64,000 bases of DNA from an uncultured Muribaculaceae bacterium (GCA_902494515.1 CABUTS010000001.1:1-64000), one strand, 5' to 3'; shown: positions 32,327-41,158, counted from the first letter of the stretch. Numbers and translations are program-made. The notes: generated from the sequence alone by a model not told the origin.

Positions 32327-34144
32327 TCAGTCTTCGGAGTAGTGGCGGAGGACGCGGCGGTAGGAATTGAAGATTTTGGATTTGGAGACGAAGCCGACGT
32401 AGTGGTCCTGGGCGTCGACAACCGGGAGGTTCCAGGCTCCGGTGTCGTCGAAGGTTTTCATCACCTTCTCCATGGAGTCTTCGGTGTGGAGCTTTGTGGA
32501 TGCTGAGGTCATGAAACGGCTGACCTTCAACCGTTTATAGAGGTCGGGACGGAACATGATGTTGCGGATGTCGTCGAGCAGGACAACGCCGATGAGCTTC
32601 TTGTCGTCGTTGAGCACGGGGAAGAGGTTGCGGTTTGATTTCGAGATTGTGTCGACCATCTGGCGGAGGTTCATGTCGGGGGTGACGGAGAGGAAATCGG
32701 TCTCGATTACGGAGTTCATCTTCATCAGGGTGAGCACGGCCTTGTCCTTGTGGTGGGTGAGGAGTTCGCCGCGGCGGGCCAGACGCATGGTGTAGATGGA
32801 GTATGGCTCAAAGATTTTGATGGTGCCGTAGGAGAGGGTCGACACGATCAGCAGCGGCAGGAACAGCTCGTAACCGCCTGTCATTTCGGCAGTAAGGAAG
32901 ATGCCCATCAGCGGCGCGTGCATTACTCCCGACATCACTCCGGCCATCCCCATCAGGGCGAAATTCTTGACCGATAGCTCCATTCCGAAGCCGAGGTGGT
33001 TGATGAGGAAGGCGAAGAAAAAGCCTGTCATACAGCCGACGTAGAGCGAGGGGGCGAAGGTGCCGCCGACACCGCCGCCGCCGTTGGTCGAGGACGTTGC
33101 GAACCCTTTCAGCGCTATAATCAGCCCGATGTAAACGATTATGAACCATACGTTTCCGCGGTCGGCATAGAAGAGCGAGCCGTCGACAATCGAGCCGGGG
33201 TCGCCGTTAAGCAGCGAGTTGATCGAGCCGTAACCTTCGCCGTAGAGCGGGGGGAAGAGGAAGACCAGCGAGGCGAGAACCATCCCGCCGAAGGCGGTGC
33301 GCTGCCACTGTTTGTGGAGGTATTTCTTGAAGAAATTCTCCATCATGTTCATCACCCGGGTGAAGTAGAGCGAAACCAGACCGCAGAAAATGCCGAGGAC
33401 GATGAAGAAGGGGATGCGCTCGGTTACGAACGGCTCGCTCTGCACGAAGAAGAACTCGAAGTCGTAGCCGGTGAAGATATATGCCACGGAAGCTGCTGTG
33501 ATTGAGGCGATAAGCAGCGGCATTACGGTAACCGTGGTCAGGTCGAGCATCAGCACCTCGAGGGTGAACAGCATCCCGGCAATCGGGGCCTTGAAGATAC
33601 CGGCAATACCTGCGGCGGCACCGCAGCCCACCAGAATCATCAGCACTCGCGGCGACAGGCGGAAGGCTTGCCCGAGATTGGAGCCGATGGCCGCCCCGGT
33701 ATAGACGATAGGGCCTTCGGCACCGACCGATCCGCCGAAACCGATGGTGATGGAGGAGGCCACCACCGAGGTGTACATATTGTGGGGTTTCAACCGACTT
33801 TTGTTCTGGGAAATGGCGTAGAGCACACGGGTGACACCGTGGGAGATGTTGTCCTTGACCACATAGCGTACATACCAGACAGCCAACAGGATACCGACGA
33901 CCGGGTAGAGGATGTAGAGGTAGTTACCCTCGTCGACGGTCACGAACACGGTCAGCGAGCCGGAGATAAAATGGATGAGCCATTTCAGGACCATGGCGGC
34001 AAGGCCGGCGGCGAGGCCGACGAGGAGCGACAGGATGATGACCAGGGTTTTCTCCTTGATGTGCTTTTCGCGGAAAAGCAGCACTTTCATCCAGAAATCA
34101 TGTACCGGTTTGCGCATTCGCGCGGGCAGATATGGGTCACGCAT
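32327..34144 (-). CDS. ClC-type chloride channel/antiporter with CBS domains
   Basis: An inner-membrane ClC protein of 605 residues. The membrane part spans about 30-450, with the gating-glutamate motif GSVGAEGPIVYTG near 136-148 and the helix-N motif GGGGVGGTFAPSLYVG near 360-375. The early selectivity motif GSGIP is not present in its usual form; the equivalent position reads ISHGV. The C-terminal 130 residues form two CBS domains (about 480-600), which in the family sense nucleotides. It is the last gene of a minus-strand series starting at the tRNA. Confidence 0.9.
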   Translation of the reverse strand: MRDPYLPARMRKPVHDFWMKVLLFREKHIKEKTLVIILSLLVGLAAGLAAMVLKWLIHFISGSLTVFVTVDEGNYLYILYPVVGILLAVWYVRYVVKDNISHGVTRVLYAISQNKSRLKPHNMYTSVVASSITIGFGGSVGAEGPIVYTGAAIGSNLGQAFRLSPRVLMILVGCGAAAGIAGIFKAPIAGMLFTLEVLMLDLTTVTVMPLLIASITAASVAYIFTGYDFEFFFVQSEPFVTERIPFFIVLGIFCGLVSLYFTRVMNMMENFFKKYLHKQWQRTAFGGMVLASLVFLFPPLYGEGYGSINSLLNGDPGSIVDGSLFYADRGNVWFIIVYIGLIIALKGFATSSTNGGGGVGGTFAPSLYVGCMTGFFFAFLINHLGFGMELSVKNFALMGMAGVMSGVMHAPLMGIFLTAEMTGGYELFLPLLIVSTLSYGTIKIFEPYSIYTMRLARRGELLTHHKDKAVLTLMKMNSVIETDFLSVTPDMNLRQMVDTISKSNRNLFPVLNDDKKLIGVVLLDDIRNIMFRPDLYKRLKVSRFMTSASTKLHTEDSMEKVMKTFDDTGAWNLPVVDAQDHYVGFVSKSKIFNSYRRVLRHYSED

Positions 34145-34213
34145 GGAAATGTACCTGTTTAATTAATCAAAGCTCTCGGGCCGGCGTCGTCACCCCCGGA
34201 AGGCGCTGCGGAG

Positions 34214-35641
34214 TCAGACACCGCGGCCTGAAGCAACCGTGTTGACGGTGTGCAGCAGGATTTTGAGGTCGATGATCAGCGAGATGTTCTCGAGATATAG
34301 CAGGTCGTAGTGCGACCGCTCGATCATCTCGTCGACCGAGGTGGCGTAGCCGTATTTCACCATGCCCCAGGAGGTGATTCCGGGGCGGACCTGGTGGAGC
34401 AGCGTATAATATGGAGCTTTTGCAATTATCTGACGGACAAAGAATTCGCGCTCGGGGCGGGGGCCTACCAGCGACATTTCGCCGCGGAGCACGTTCCAGA
34501 ACTGTGGCAGCTCGTCGAGGCGATATTTGCGGAGGGTCTGGCCGACGCGGGTAACGCGGGGGTCGTTTGAGGAGGAGAGACGCGGTCCGGCGCTCTCGGC
34601 GTCGGTGACCATGGTGCGGAATTTGATGATTCTGAACGGCTTCTTGTGGAGGCCGAGGCGCTCCTGACGGTAGAATACCGGTCCTTTGGACTCGCGCCTG
34701 ATCATTGCCGCGATTATCAGAAAGAGAGGGGAGAGGAGCACCAGGGCGAGGGCCGAAACCGCCACATCGCCGCAGCGCTTGAAGTTCCAGGCGGCATCAG
34801 TGAGCCGCGCGGAGCAGATATTGATGAACGGTTCGGCCGCAATGTCGCCGACCTGCGGTTTTGAGCTGATGACCTGGAGGGAGGAGGGGGGAATGAGAAT
34901 CGGAATCTCGAGAGGGAAGAGCTTATGGAGCAACTGAGTGAATTCCCCTTCGGCCACACGGTTCGAGGGGGTGTCGGCGACAATGACCGCCGAGAGGTTC
35001 TCGCGCTCCTTGAGCGCGGCGAGCTGCGCGACGGAGTAGACAGGGAGGCCTGCAAACTCGTCGGAATCAGCGGATTGCGGGTCAATGAAGGCGACGACCT
35101 TGTAGCCGCGGCCATGGATTTTCTCGATTTTGCGGCGGATATCGTTGCTCTTTTTCCCGAGGCCTACGATTGCCACCGGCTGAGTCCAGTTGCCGCGGAG
35201 TATCTGCTTGATAGCGAAGCGGGTAATGGTCAGGCGGATGAAATATACCAGGAAAAACAGCAGGCCGAACAGCAGGGCCAGCAGTTCGAGATTGCTGGCT
35301 CGGTCGGGAATCGGGTCGTCGACCACCGCGATGAAGAAAATCACCACTGCTCCGAAGGCGGCGGTGTAGAACGTGGTCATGAACTCATCGGTCCGCGACT
35401 TGAAGAAGGGGTGGTTGTAGTATCCCGAGAGCCAGTAGATTGCCATCATCACCAGCGGAAAGAAAATCTGACCGAGGATGACCGGAGGTATGGAATAATA
35501 CTGACCGAAAGAACTGAATCCACTCACCATCGGCACTACGACCTGGAAGTATCGCACGACGTTGAAGAGCAGCCACGCGAGGTTGGTGGCCACAAAGTCG
35601 CCGACGATATATCGGAGCCGTTGTTTATTGGCGGAAATCAT
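34214..35641 (-). CDS. Polyprenyl-phosphate sugar phosphotransferase (WcaJ/WbaP-like)
   Basis: Starts a surface polysaccharide by moving a sugar 1-phosphate onto undecaprenyl phosphate at the inner membrane. The 475 residues comprise an N-terminal block of four to five membrane spans (about 10-130), a Rossmann-like middle region (about 140-260) and a C-terminal bacterial sugar-transferase domain. Catalytic-type motifs are KFRTMVTDAE near 335, RKYRLDELPQFWNVLRGEMS near 369-388 and VGPRPE just after. No other polysaccharide genes lie nearby, so it is an isolated initiating enzyme in this window. Confidence 0.9.
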   Translation of the reverse strand: MISANKQRLRYIVGDFVATNLAWLLFNVVRYFQVVVPMVSGFSSFGQYYSIPPVILGQIFFPLVMMAIYWLSGYYNHPFFKSRTDEFMTTFYTAAFGAVVIFFIAVVDDPIPDRASNLELLALLFGLLFFLVYFIRLTITRFAIKQILRGNWTQPVAIVGLGKKSNDIRRKIEKIHGRGYKVVAFIDPQSADSDEFAGLPVYSVAQLAALKERENLSAVIVADTPSNRVAEGEFTQLLHKLFPLEIPILIPPSSLQVISSKPQVGDIAAEPFINICSARLTDAAWNFKRCGDVAVSALALVLLSPLFLIIAAMIRRESKGPVFYRQERLGLHKKPFRIIKFRTMVTDAESAGPRLSSSNDPRVTRVGQTLRKYRLDELPQFWNVLRGEMSLVGPRPEREFFVRQIIAKAPYYTLLHQVRPGITSWGMVKYGYATSVDEMIERSHYDLLYLENISLIIDLKILLHTVNTVASGRGV

Positions 35642-35762
35642 TGCTTAACCGATGGATATTCAGGGGTTTGACAGCTGTTCGTATGCTAAAGTCCGTAGAT
35701 TGGCAAGAAAGGAGTCCGGGGAGGCGAGGAGTCCCAAATCGGAGGGGGAGAGAGGCGGAATT

Positions 35763-36332
35763 TTATGGGCGGAGAATTCGGAATTCGCCGCTGTCCGAGA
35801 GCTTCATCACTGTGGAGGGGAGGGAGCGGCTGAGGTCGTCGCGGCGGTAGTCGACAACGTAGTCCACGGCGTCGAGAATCTCCTGCGGAATTTCCGGGAA
35901 AACGGCCGGGGCGGGCTGCCCGGAGATGTTGGCGGAGGTGGAGACGAGGGGCCGGCGGAGCTTGCGGCACAGACCCTGCGAGAAGGGCTCGGAGGTGACG
36001 CGGATTCCGACGCTGCCGTCGGGTCCGAGGAGCTCGGGAGCCAGACCTACCCCCTTGTCGTAGACTATGGTCAGGGGCCTTTCGGTGTACTCGATTAGCT
36101 GGAAAGCTACTTCCGGCATATTCCCGACATATTTTTCGACCTCTTCGGCCGAGGGGAGGAGGGTTATCAGGGCTTTATGGTCGGCGCGATGCTTGATATC
36201 GAAGATACGGCGCACGGCGGCGCTGTTGGTGGCGTCGCAACCGATACCCCAGACCGTGTCGGTGGGGTAGAGAATCACGCCCCCTTTGCGGAGGACGTTG
36301 CATGCGTTTGTGATTTCTTCCTGCAAAGACAT
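35763..36332 (-). CDS. Threonylcarbamoyl-AMP synthase (short YrdC form)
   Basis: Makes threonylcarbamoyl-AMP from threonine, bicarbonate and ATP, the first step of the t6A tRNA modification. The 189-residue product contains only the YrdC domain (no Sua5 C-terminal extension): GGVILYPTDTVWGIGCDATN near 17-36, KHRADHKALITLL near 47-59 and the core STSANISG near 131-138. It lies 42 bases after fbp and is probably in the same transcript. tcdA, which acts later on the same modified base, is about 4 kb away. Confidence 0.92.
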   Translation of the reverse strand: MSLQEEITNACNVLRKGGVILYPTDTVWGIGCDATNSAAVRRIFDIKHRADHKALITLLPSAEEVEKYVGNMPEVAFQLIEYTERPLTIVYDKGVGLAPELLGPDGSVGIRVTSEPFSQGLCRKLRRPLVSTSANISGQPAPAVFPEIPQEILDAVDYVVDYRRDDLSRSLPSTVMKLSDSGEFRILRP

Positions 36333-36345
36333 GAAAAACAGCGGT

Positions 36346-36403
36346 TTAGTAGGTGCTTCGTTCCTTGGTGATGCTTAGTATGTGCTTCGTTCCTTGGTGA
36401 TGC
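36346..36403 (-). repeat. 29-bp tandem duplication of the fbp 3' end including the stop
   Basis: Positions 36346-36374 and 36375-36403 are adjacent 29-base copies differing at one base. The coding copy ends the gene with TAA (36375-36377), and the spacer copy ends with its own TAA in a different frame. Confidence 0.95.
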
Positions 36404-38372
36404 CGTGGCGGTAGGCGTAGAGCAGTCGGGTCAGCTCGTCGATCTGAGCCTGAAGCTCCTTCCCCTTGTCGGTGTCGCGGACGCGCTGGCGGTGGTTCGA
36501 GAGCTCGACAATCTGGGTGGTGCCGATGATGTCGCTGGAGTTCGCGATGGCCTCCTCGGTGGAGGAAAACGGCTCATGCTGAACGAGTTGCAGCCCGCGG
36601 GAATGGTAGACGAGGGTGTATCCGGCGATGCCGGTGGTGGCGTGGTATGCCTTGGCGAAACCGCCGTCGATTACGAGCAGACGTCCGTCGGCGCGGACGG
36701 GTGATTCGCCGGCACCGACGCGCACGGGCACGTGGCCGTTGATGATATGGCGGTGTTCACCCTTGACTCCGAAGGCGTCGAGAATCATTTCGCAGACCTT
36801 CGGGTCGTCGCGCAGAGTGAAGTACGCTCCTTTTCCTTCCTTGTGTAACTCCTTGTCCTCGAGGAAATAACGCTCGAAGGTGGTCATCTTGTCCTTGTCG
36901 AACAGCGGGGAGTCGGGACCGCACCACAGATACCAGAAATAGTCGATGGCGAAGTCGCGGTCGGCAGGGTCGGTGTCGTCGTTGAAGGCAGCGCGCATGG
37001 CCATGCCGATGCGGTGCAGCAGCTCGCGTCCCTTGTATTTCCGGCCGTTGAGGTCCACCTCCTTCAGGGTGCCGTCGGCGTTCAGGGGCACGGAGGCGTG
37101 GAACAGCAGGTTGGAGTTGACGATGGTGTACAGGCAGCCGTGGGAGAACATGCACTCGATGTGTCGGCGCAGCTTGTCGCTGACCATGAAGGAGTGCTTC
37201 AGGCGGTCGACGAGGTTCTTCTCCTCGGGCGTGAGACGGTAGGGATGGGCGGGGTCGATGGTCGGGAATGCGGTGTCGAGCAGCGGGTAATCCTTACCTT
37301 CGATGCTGATTGTTCCGGCCTTGTAGTCGATTTTGTCGAGCAGCAGGCGGTCTTCCATCTTCCACTCGGGGCGCTTTCGGATCATCGCCCCCTCGAGCTT
37401 GAACTGAATGACGGCGATGGCCTTGTGCATGCGGCCGAGCAGCAGCCGGGTTTTCTCCTCGATTTCCTCCCCTTCGGGAAGTTTGGGGAGGAACTGAGTG
37501 CAGGGATCTTCGCCGTAGGTTTCCATAGCGAAAGTGGCCAGCGGCACGAGGTTGATTCCGTAGCCGTCCTCGAGGGTCGCCATATTGGCATACCGGAGTG
37601 AAATGCGCAGCACATTGGCGATGCAGCAGACGTTGCCGGCGGCGGCGCCGATCCAGAGGGCGTCGTGGTTGCCCCACTGCATGTCGAAGCGCTCGTAGGT
37701 CATCAGCTTGTCCATGATCAGATGGGCGCCGGGACCGCGGTCGTAGACGTCGCCGAGGATGTGGAGCCAGTCGATGCTCAGGCGCTGGATCACATTGCAG
37801 ATTGCCGCGATGAAAGCGTCGGCCTGCCCGGTGGAGATAATCGTCTCGATAATCCGGGAATAGTAAGCCTGCTTGTCGTAGTCCGAGGATTCCTCGTGGA
37901 GCAGCTCCTCGATGATGTATGCGAACTCGCGCGGAAGCACCTTGCGGACCTTCGAGCGGGTGTATTTCGATGAAACAGAGCGACATACCTTCACCAGCCG
38001 GTGCAGGGTGACGTTATAGAAATCATCCATCGGGGTGTCGGACTCCTTCAGCTCCTCGAGCTTGCGCTCGGGGTAATAGATGAGGGTGCAGAGGCGGCGG
38101 ATCTCCTCGTCGAGCATCGTGTTGGCATATATCTCGTTGACCTTGCGTCGGATATTGCCCGAAGCATTGCGGACGATATGGTTGAAGGCCTCGTCCTCGC
38201 CGTGGATGTCAGCAATGAAATGCTCGGTGCCTTTAGGCAGGTTGAGAATCGCCTCGAGATTGATGATCTCGGTTGAGGCGGCGCTCACCGTGGGGAAACT
38301 CTGGCTGAGCAGCTCCAGCAATCTCTTGTTCTGGGTGAAATAGTCCTTGCTGATTAACGATTGTTGCTTCAT
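36375..38372 (-). CDS. fbp: Class III fructose-1,6-bisphosphatase
   Basis: Hydrolyses fructose 1,6-bisphosphate in gluconeogenesis. The 665-residue product belongs to the large Firmicutes/Bacteroidetes class III, related to metallophosphatases: ILGDVYDRGPGAH near 212-224 and MQWGNHDALWIGA near 236-248 supply metal ligands, and IINGHVPVRVGAGESPV is near 550. The start MKQQSLISKDY at 38372 is preferred; an in-frame ATG 33 bases upstream would start inside the hairpin region after the tRNA. Transcription may come from the tRNA promoter or a local one not recognised. Confidence 0.94.
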   Translation of the reverse strand: MKQQSLISKDYFTQNKRLLELLSQSFPTVSAASTEIINLEAILNLPKGTEHFIADIHGEDEAFNHIVRNASGNIRRKVNEIYANTMLDEEIRRLCTLIYYPERKLEELKESDTPMDDFYNVTLHRLVKVCRSVSSKYTRSKVRKVLPREFAYIIEELLHEESSDYDKQAYYSRIIETIISTGQADAFIAAICNVIQRLSIDWLHILGDVYDRGPGAHLIMDKLMTYERFDMQWGNHDALWIGAAAGNVCCIANVLRISLRYANMATLEDGYGINLVPLATFAMETYGEDPCTQFLPKLPEGEEIEEKTRLLLGRMHKAIAVIQFKLEGAMIRKRPEWKMEDRLLLDKIDYKAGTISIEGKDYPLLDTAFPTIDPAHPYRLTPEEKNLVDRLKHSFMVSDKLRRHIECMFSHGCLYTIVNSNLLFHASVPLNADGTLKEVDLNGRKYKGRELLHRIGMAMRAAFNDDTDPADRDFAIDYFWYLWCGPDSPLFDKDKMTTFERYFLEDKELHKEGKGAYFTLRDDPKVCEMILDAFGVKGEHRHIINGHVPVRVGAGESPVRADGRLLVIDGGFAKAYHATTGIAGYTLVYHSRGLQLVQHEPFSSTEEAIANSSDIIGTTQIVELSNHRQRVRDTDKGKELQAQIDELTRLLYAYRHGITKERSTY

Positions 38373-38402
38373 TGCGGGATAATCGTGAGGGGTGGATTGC
38401 AA

Positions 38403-38435
38403 CAACGGCAGCCGTCGAAGGAGAGGCTGCCGTTG
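38403..38435 (-). terminator. Hairpin after tRNA-Gly
   Basis: A perfect 11-bp stem CAACGGCAGCC (38403-38413) / GGCTGCCGTTG (38425-38435). On the minus strand it is followed by TTGCAATCC rather than a T run, so termination may be leaky. Confidence 0.5.
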
Positions 38436-38441
38436 GAGGAT

Positions 38442-38517
38442 TGGAGCGGTAGACGAGGCTCGAACTCGCGACCCTCAGCTTGGGAAGCTGATGCTCTACC
38501 AACTGAGCTACTACCGC
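38442..38517 (-). tRNA. tRNA-Gly (anticodon CCC)
   Basis: A complete cloverleaf on the minus strand: acceptor GCGGTAG/CTACCGC, D-arm GCTC..GAGC, anticodon stem TCAGC/GCTGA with loop TTCCCAA giving anticodon CCC, T-arm GCGAG-TTCGAGC-CTCGT, and discriminator T, as expected for glycine. CCA follows in the DNA (38442-38444), so the 3' end is encoded. It reads codon GGG. Confidence 0.95.
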
Positions 38518-38552
38518 ATAGATGTCAAAATCGCTTTCCGTGGAATGCGTTG

Positions 38553-38583
38553 CAAAGTTAAACAATTCCTTTGAAACGACAAA
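38553..38583 (-). promoter_or_regulatory. Promoter of tRNA-Gly
   Basis: TTTG (38580-38583), 19 bases, TAACTTTG (38553-38560) on the minus strand, a full Bacteroidetes promoter 36 bases before the mature tRNA. Confidence 0.75.
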
Positions 38584-38709
38584 ACCTTTTCATACCTTTT
38601 TTCCCGTTCCCTTTGAAATTTCACCTTATTTCTTACGAAATTTTCGGGATATATTTTTCTCTTACGAATTTTCGGAAGACATGATGTTACTCTCTTACTT
38701 ATATAACAG

Positions 38710-38746
38710 CAACCGACACAATCGGCGGGACCGGTTGTGTCGGTTG
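38710..38746 (-). terminator. Hairpin terminator after groEL
   Basis: A perfect 12-bp stem CAACCGACACAA (38710-38721) / TTGTGTCGGTTG (38735-38746), 58 bases beyond the groEL stop. Confidence 0.65.
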
Positions 38747-38803
38747 TTGTCTGGTGAGTATTCATGCATGGCGCTTAGGCCATGTCAGAGGCTTGGTGGG
38801 GGA

Positions 38804-40441
38804 TCACATCATGCCGCCCATGCCGCCCATGCCGGGCATTGCGGCGGGAGCTGCGGGGGTTTCCTCCTTCTTGTCGGCGATGACGCACTGTGTGGTCAGG
38901 AACATGCCGGCGATGGAGGCTGCGTTCTCGAGGGCTACGCGGGTAACCTTGGCGGGGTCGATGACGCCGGCAGCCATGAGGTTCTCGTAGGTGTCGGTGC
39001 GGGCGTTGTAACCGAAGTCGCCGTTGCCTTCACGGACTTTCTGGACAACAACGGCACCTTCAGCACCGGCGTTGGCAACAATCTGGCGGAGGGGTTCCTC
39101 GATGGCGCGGAGCACGATGTGGATGCCGGTGTCTTCGTCTTCGTTGGAGCCGCGGAGACCTTCGGCGTTCTTCATTGCGCGGATGTAGGCTACACCGCCG
39201 CCGGGAACGATGCCTTCGGCGATGGCGGCGCGGGTTGCGGAGAGGGCGTCGTCTACGCGGTCCTTCTTCTCCTTCATCTCAACCTCGGAGGGGGCACCGA
39301 TGTGGAGCACTGCAACGCCGCCGGCGAGTTTGGCGAGGCGTTCCTGGAGTTTCTCGCGGTCGTAGTCGCTCTTGGTCTGCTCGATCTGGGCCTTGATCTG
39401 GGCTACGCGGGCAGCGATCATATCTTTCTGGCCTGCACCGTTGACGATTGTGGTGTTCTCCTTGTTGACGGTGACCTTCTCGGCACGGCCGAGAGCCTCG
39501 AGGGTGGTCTGGTCGAGACGCATACCCTTCTCTTCGGAGATCACTACGCCGCCGGTGAGGATGGCGATGTCTTCGAGCATCTCCTTGCGGCGGTCGCCGA
39601 AGCCGGGAGCCTTGACGGCGCAGACTTTCAGGGAGCCGCGGAGGCGGTTGACAACGAGGGTTGCGAGGGCTTCCTGGTCAACATCTTCGGCGATGATCAG
39701 CAGGCCGCGGCCGCTCTGGGCGGTAGCTTCGAGCACGGGGAGGAGTTCCTTGAGGTTGGAGATTTTCTTATCGTAGAGGAGGATGTAGGGGTTCTCCATC
39801 TCGCACTCCATTTTCTCGGAGTTGGTGACGAAATAGGGGGAGATGTAGCCGCGGTCGAACTGCATGCCTTCGACGATGTCGACGGTGGTTTCGGTGCCTT
39901 TGGCTTCGTCAACGGTGATGACGCCCTCTTTCTTGACCTTCTTCATGGCCTCGGCGATGAGGTGGCCGATGGAGTCGTCGTTGTTGGCGGAGATACGGGC
40001 AACATCCTCGATTTTCTTGAAATCGTCGCCGACCTCTTCGGCCTGGGCCTTGACCCCTTCGACGATTGCGGCGACTGCCTTGTCGATACCGCGCTTGACA
40101 TCCATGGGGTTGGCGCCGGCGGCAACGTTCTTGAGGCCGTGGGCGATGATTGCCTGGGCGAGGACGGTGGCGGTGGTTGTGCCGTCGCCGGCGTCGTCAC
40201 CGGTCTTGGAAGCAACCTCCTTTACGAGCTGTGCGCCCATGTTCTGGAAGGCATCTTCGAGCTCGATTTCGCGGGCTACGGTTACGCCGTCCTTGGTGAT
40301 GTGGGGGGCACCGAACTTCTTGTCGATGATTACGTTGCGGCCTTTGGGGCCGAGGGTTACTTTAACGGCGTTGGCCAGGGCGTCAACGCCTTTTTTGAGC
40401 TCTTCGCGAGCTTTGATATCGAATTTGATTTCTTTAGCCAT
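38804..40441 (-). CDS. groL: Chaperonin GroEL (60 kDa)
   Basis: The large chaperonin subunit that folds proteins in a GroES-capped ring. The 545-residue length and sequence are standard: KVTLGPKGRNVIIDK near 28-42, the nucleotide segment GDGTTTATVLAQAI near 86-99 and the methionine/glycine-rich tail GMGGMGGMM. It is co-transcribed with groES, 70 bases upstream; a 13-base palindrome lies in that spacer. Confidence 0.98.
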   Translation of the reverse strand: MAKEIKFDIKAREELKKGVDALANAVKVTLGPKGRNVIIDKKFGAPHITKDGVTVAREIELEDAFQNMGAQLVKEVASKTGDDAGDGTTTATVLAQAIIAHGLKNVAAGANPMDVKRGIDKAVAAIVEGVKAQAEEVGDDFKKIEDVARISANNDDSIGHLIAEAMKKVKKEGVITVDEAKGTETTVDIVEGMQFDRGYISPYFVTNSEKMECEMENPYILLYDKKISNLKELLPVLEATAQSGRGLLIIAEDVDQEALATLVVNRLRGSLKVCAVKAPGFGDRRKEMLEDIAILTGGVVISEEKGMRLDQTTLEALGRAEKVTVNKENTTIVNGAGQKDMIAARVAQIKAQIEQTKSDYDREKLQERLAKLAGGVAVLHIGAPSEVEMKEKKDRVDDALSATRAAIAEGIVPGGGVAYIRAMKNAEGLRGSNEDEDTGIHIVLRAIEEPLRQIVANAGAEGAVVVQKVREGNGDFGYNARTDTYENLMAAGVIDPAKVTRVALENAASIAGMFLTTQCVIADKKEETPAAPAAMPGMGGMGGMM

Positions 40442-40472
40442 TTTGTGTTATGTTTATGTAGGTGTGTTGTAT

Positions 40473-40485
40473 GTGCCAAAGGCAC
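40473..40485. repeat. Palindrome GTGCCAAAGGCAC between groES and groEL
   Basis: Identical to the palindromes in the two inverted-repeat arms (7447 and 10236) and, like them, followed by a CGTACGT-type motif (GTACCTACGT). Confidence 0.7.
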
Positions 40486-40511
40486 GTACCTACGTCTGGG
40501 TGGGTGTTTCG

Positions 40512-40784
40512 TTAGGCGAGGACGGCGAGGACGTCGGACTGGCGCATGATGAGGTATTTTTCGCCTTCGAATTCAATCTCGGTGCCGGCATATTTGCCGT
40601 AGAGCACGTTGTCGCCCTCTTTGAGGACCATCGCTTCATCTTTGGTGCCGTTGCCGACGGCGATTACGGAGCCTTTGAGGGGCTTTTCCTTGGCAGAATC
40701 GGGGATGATGATACCGGCGAGTGTGGTTTCTTCGGCGGGAGTGGGCTTGATGAGCACACGGTCGGCCAGTGGTTTGATATTCAT
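40512..40784 (-). CDS. groS: Co-chaperonin GroES (10 kDa)
   Basis: Caps the GroEL ring. The 90-residue product begins MNIKPLADRVLIKP, so the ATG at 40782-40784 is chosen over the one 33 bases upstream. The mobile loop appears as EETTLAGIIIPDSAKEKP near 18-35. It is the first gene of groES-groEL. No CIRCE-type inverted repeat (TTAGCACTC/GAGTGCTAA) is visible upstream, so HrcA control is not supported by the sequence. Confidence 0.97.
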   Translation of the reverse strand: MNIKPLADRVLIKPTPAEETTLAGIIIPDSAKEKPLKGSVIAVGNGTKDEAMVLKEGDNVLYGKYAGTEIEFEGEKYLIMRQSDVLAVLA

Positions 40785-40920
40785 GATTGGAGAAATATTT
40801 AGAGTTAATTTATTCATTATATTATAACACCCGGCGGGGGCGGAAAGTTTAAAACAGCTTCCGGAGAATTAAGTCAGCGAAAACCGTGCCAAACTGACGG
40901 GATACGGGAGCAAGCTCCCT

Positions 40921-41030
40921 GAACAGTGACAAAAAAGTGGCTGAACAATGACAAAGAGAGGGCAGGATAATGACAAAAACGGGGCAGCGCGGTGCCAAAG
41001 AGAGGGCAGGGCGGTGATAGAGGATGGTGG
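40921..41030. repeat. 22-bp imperfect tandem repeat, five units
   Basis: Units start at 40921, 40943, 40965, 40987 and 41009, with the loose form G(A/G)(A/T/G)(C/A)(A/G)(A/G)TG(A/C)CAAA..AG.GGCA. The array fills the middle of the 365-base gap 40785-41149 upstream of groES. The rest of the gap holds an AT-rich groES leader, a terminator and the S9 peptidase stop repeat. Confidence 0.85.
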
Positions 41031-41040
41031 ACTCTGACAT

Positions 41041-41077
41041 AAACCCCCGCCGGGCTGCGGGAGCGGGGCGGGGGTTT
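41041..41077. terminator. Terminator after the S9 peptidase
   Basis: An 11-bp stem AAACCCCCGCC (41041-41051) / GGCGGGGGTTT (41067-41077), 73 bases past the peptidase stop on the minus strand. Confidence 0.7.
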
Positions 41078-41104
41078 ATAGGGAAGGGAATTTTTCAGAT
41101 GAAA

Positions 41105-41158
41105 GGGATTATTCAGCCAGCAGCAACGGCGGAAGGCTGAGGAGCGGGATTATTCAGC
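41105..41158 (-). repeat. 13-bp direct repeat covering the S9 peptidase stop
   Basis: GGGATTATTCAGC occurs exactly at 41105-41117 and 41146-41158, 41 bases apart. The second contains the stop (41150-41152). A weaker copy lies at 41086-41098. Confidence 0.75.

Noticed and set aside
40849..41040. Small protein on the minus strand upstream of groES
   Set aside because: The 63-codon frame is produced by the 22-base repeats and has no ribosome site or recognisable features.
40785..41149. CIRCE operator for groESL
   Set aside because: No TTAGCACTC-N9-GAGTGCTAA or close variant was found upstream of groES on either strand.
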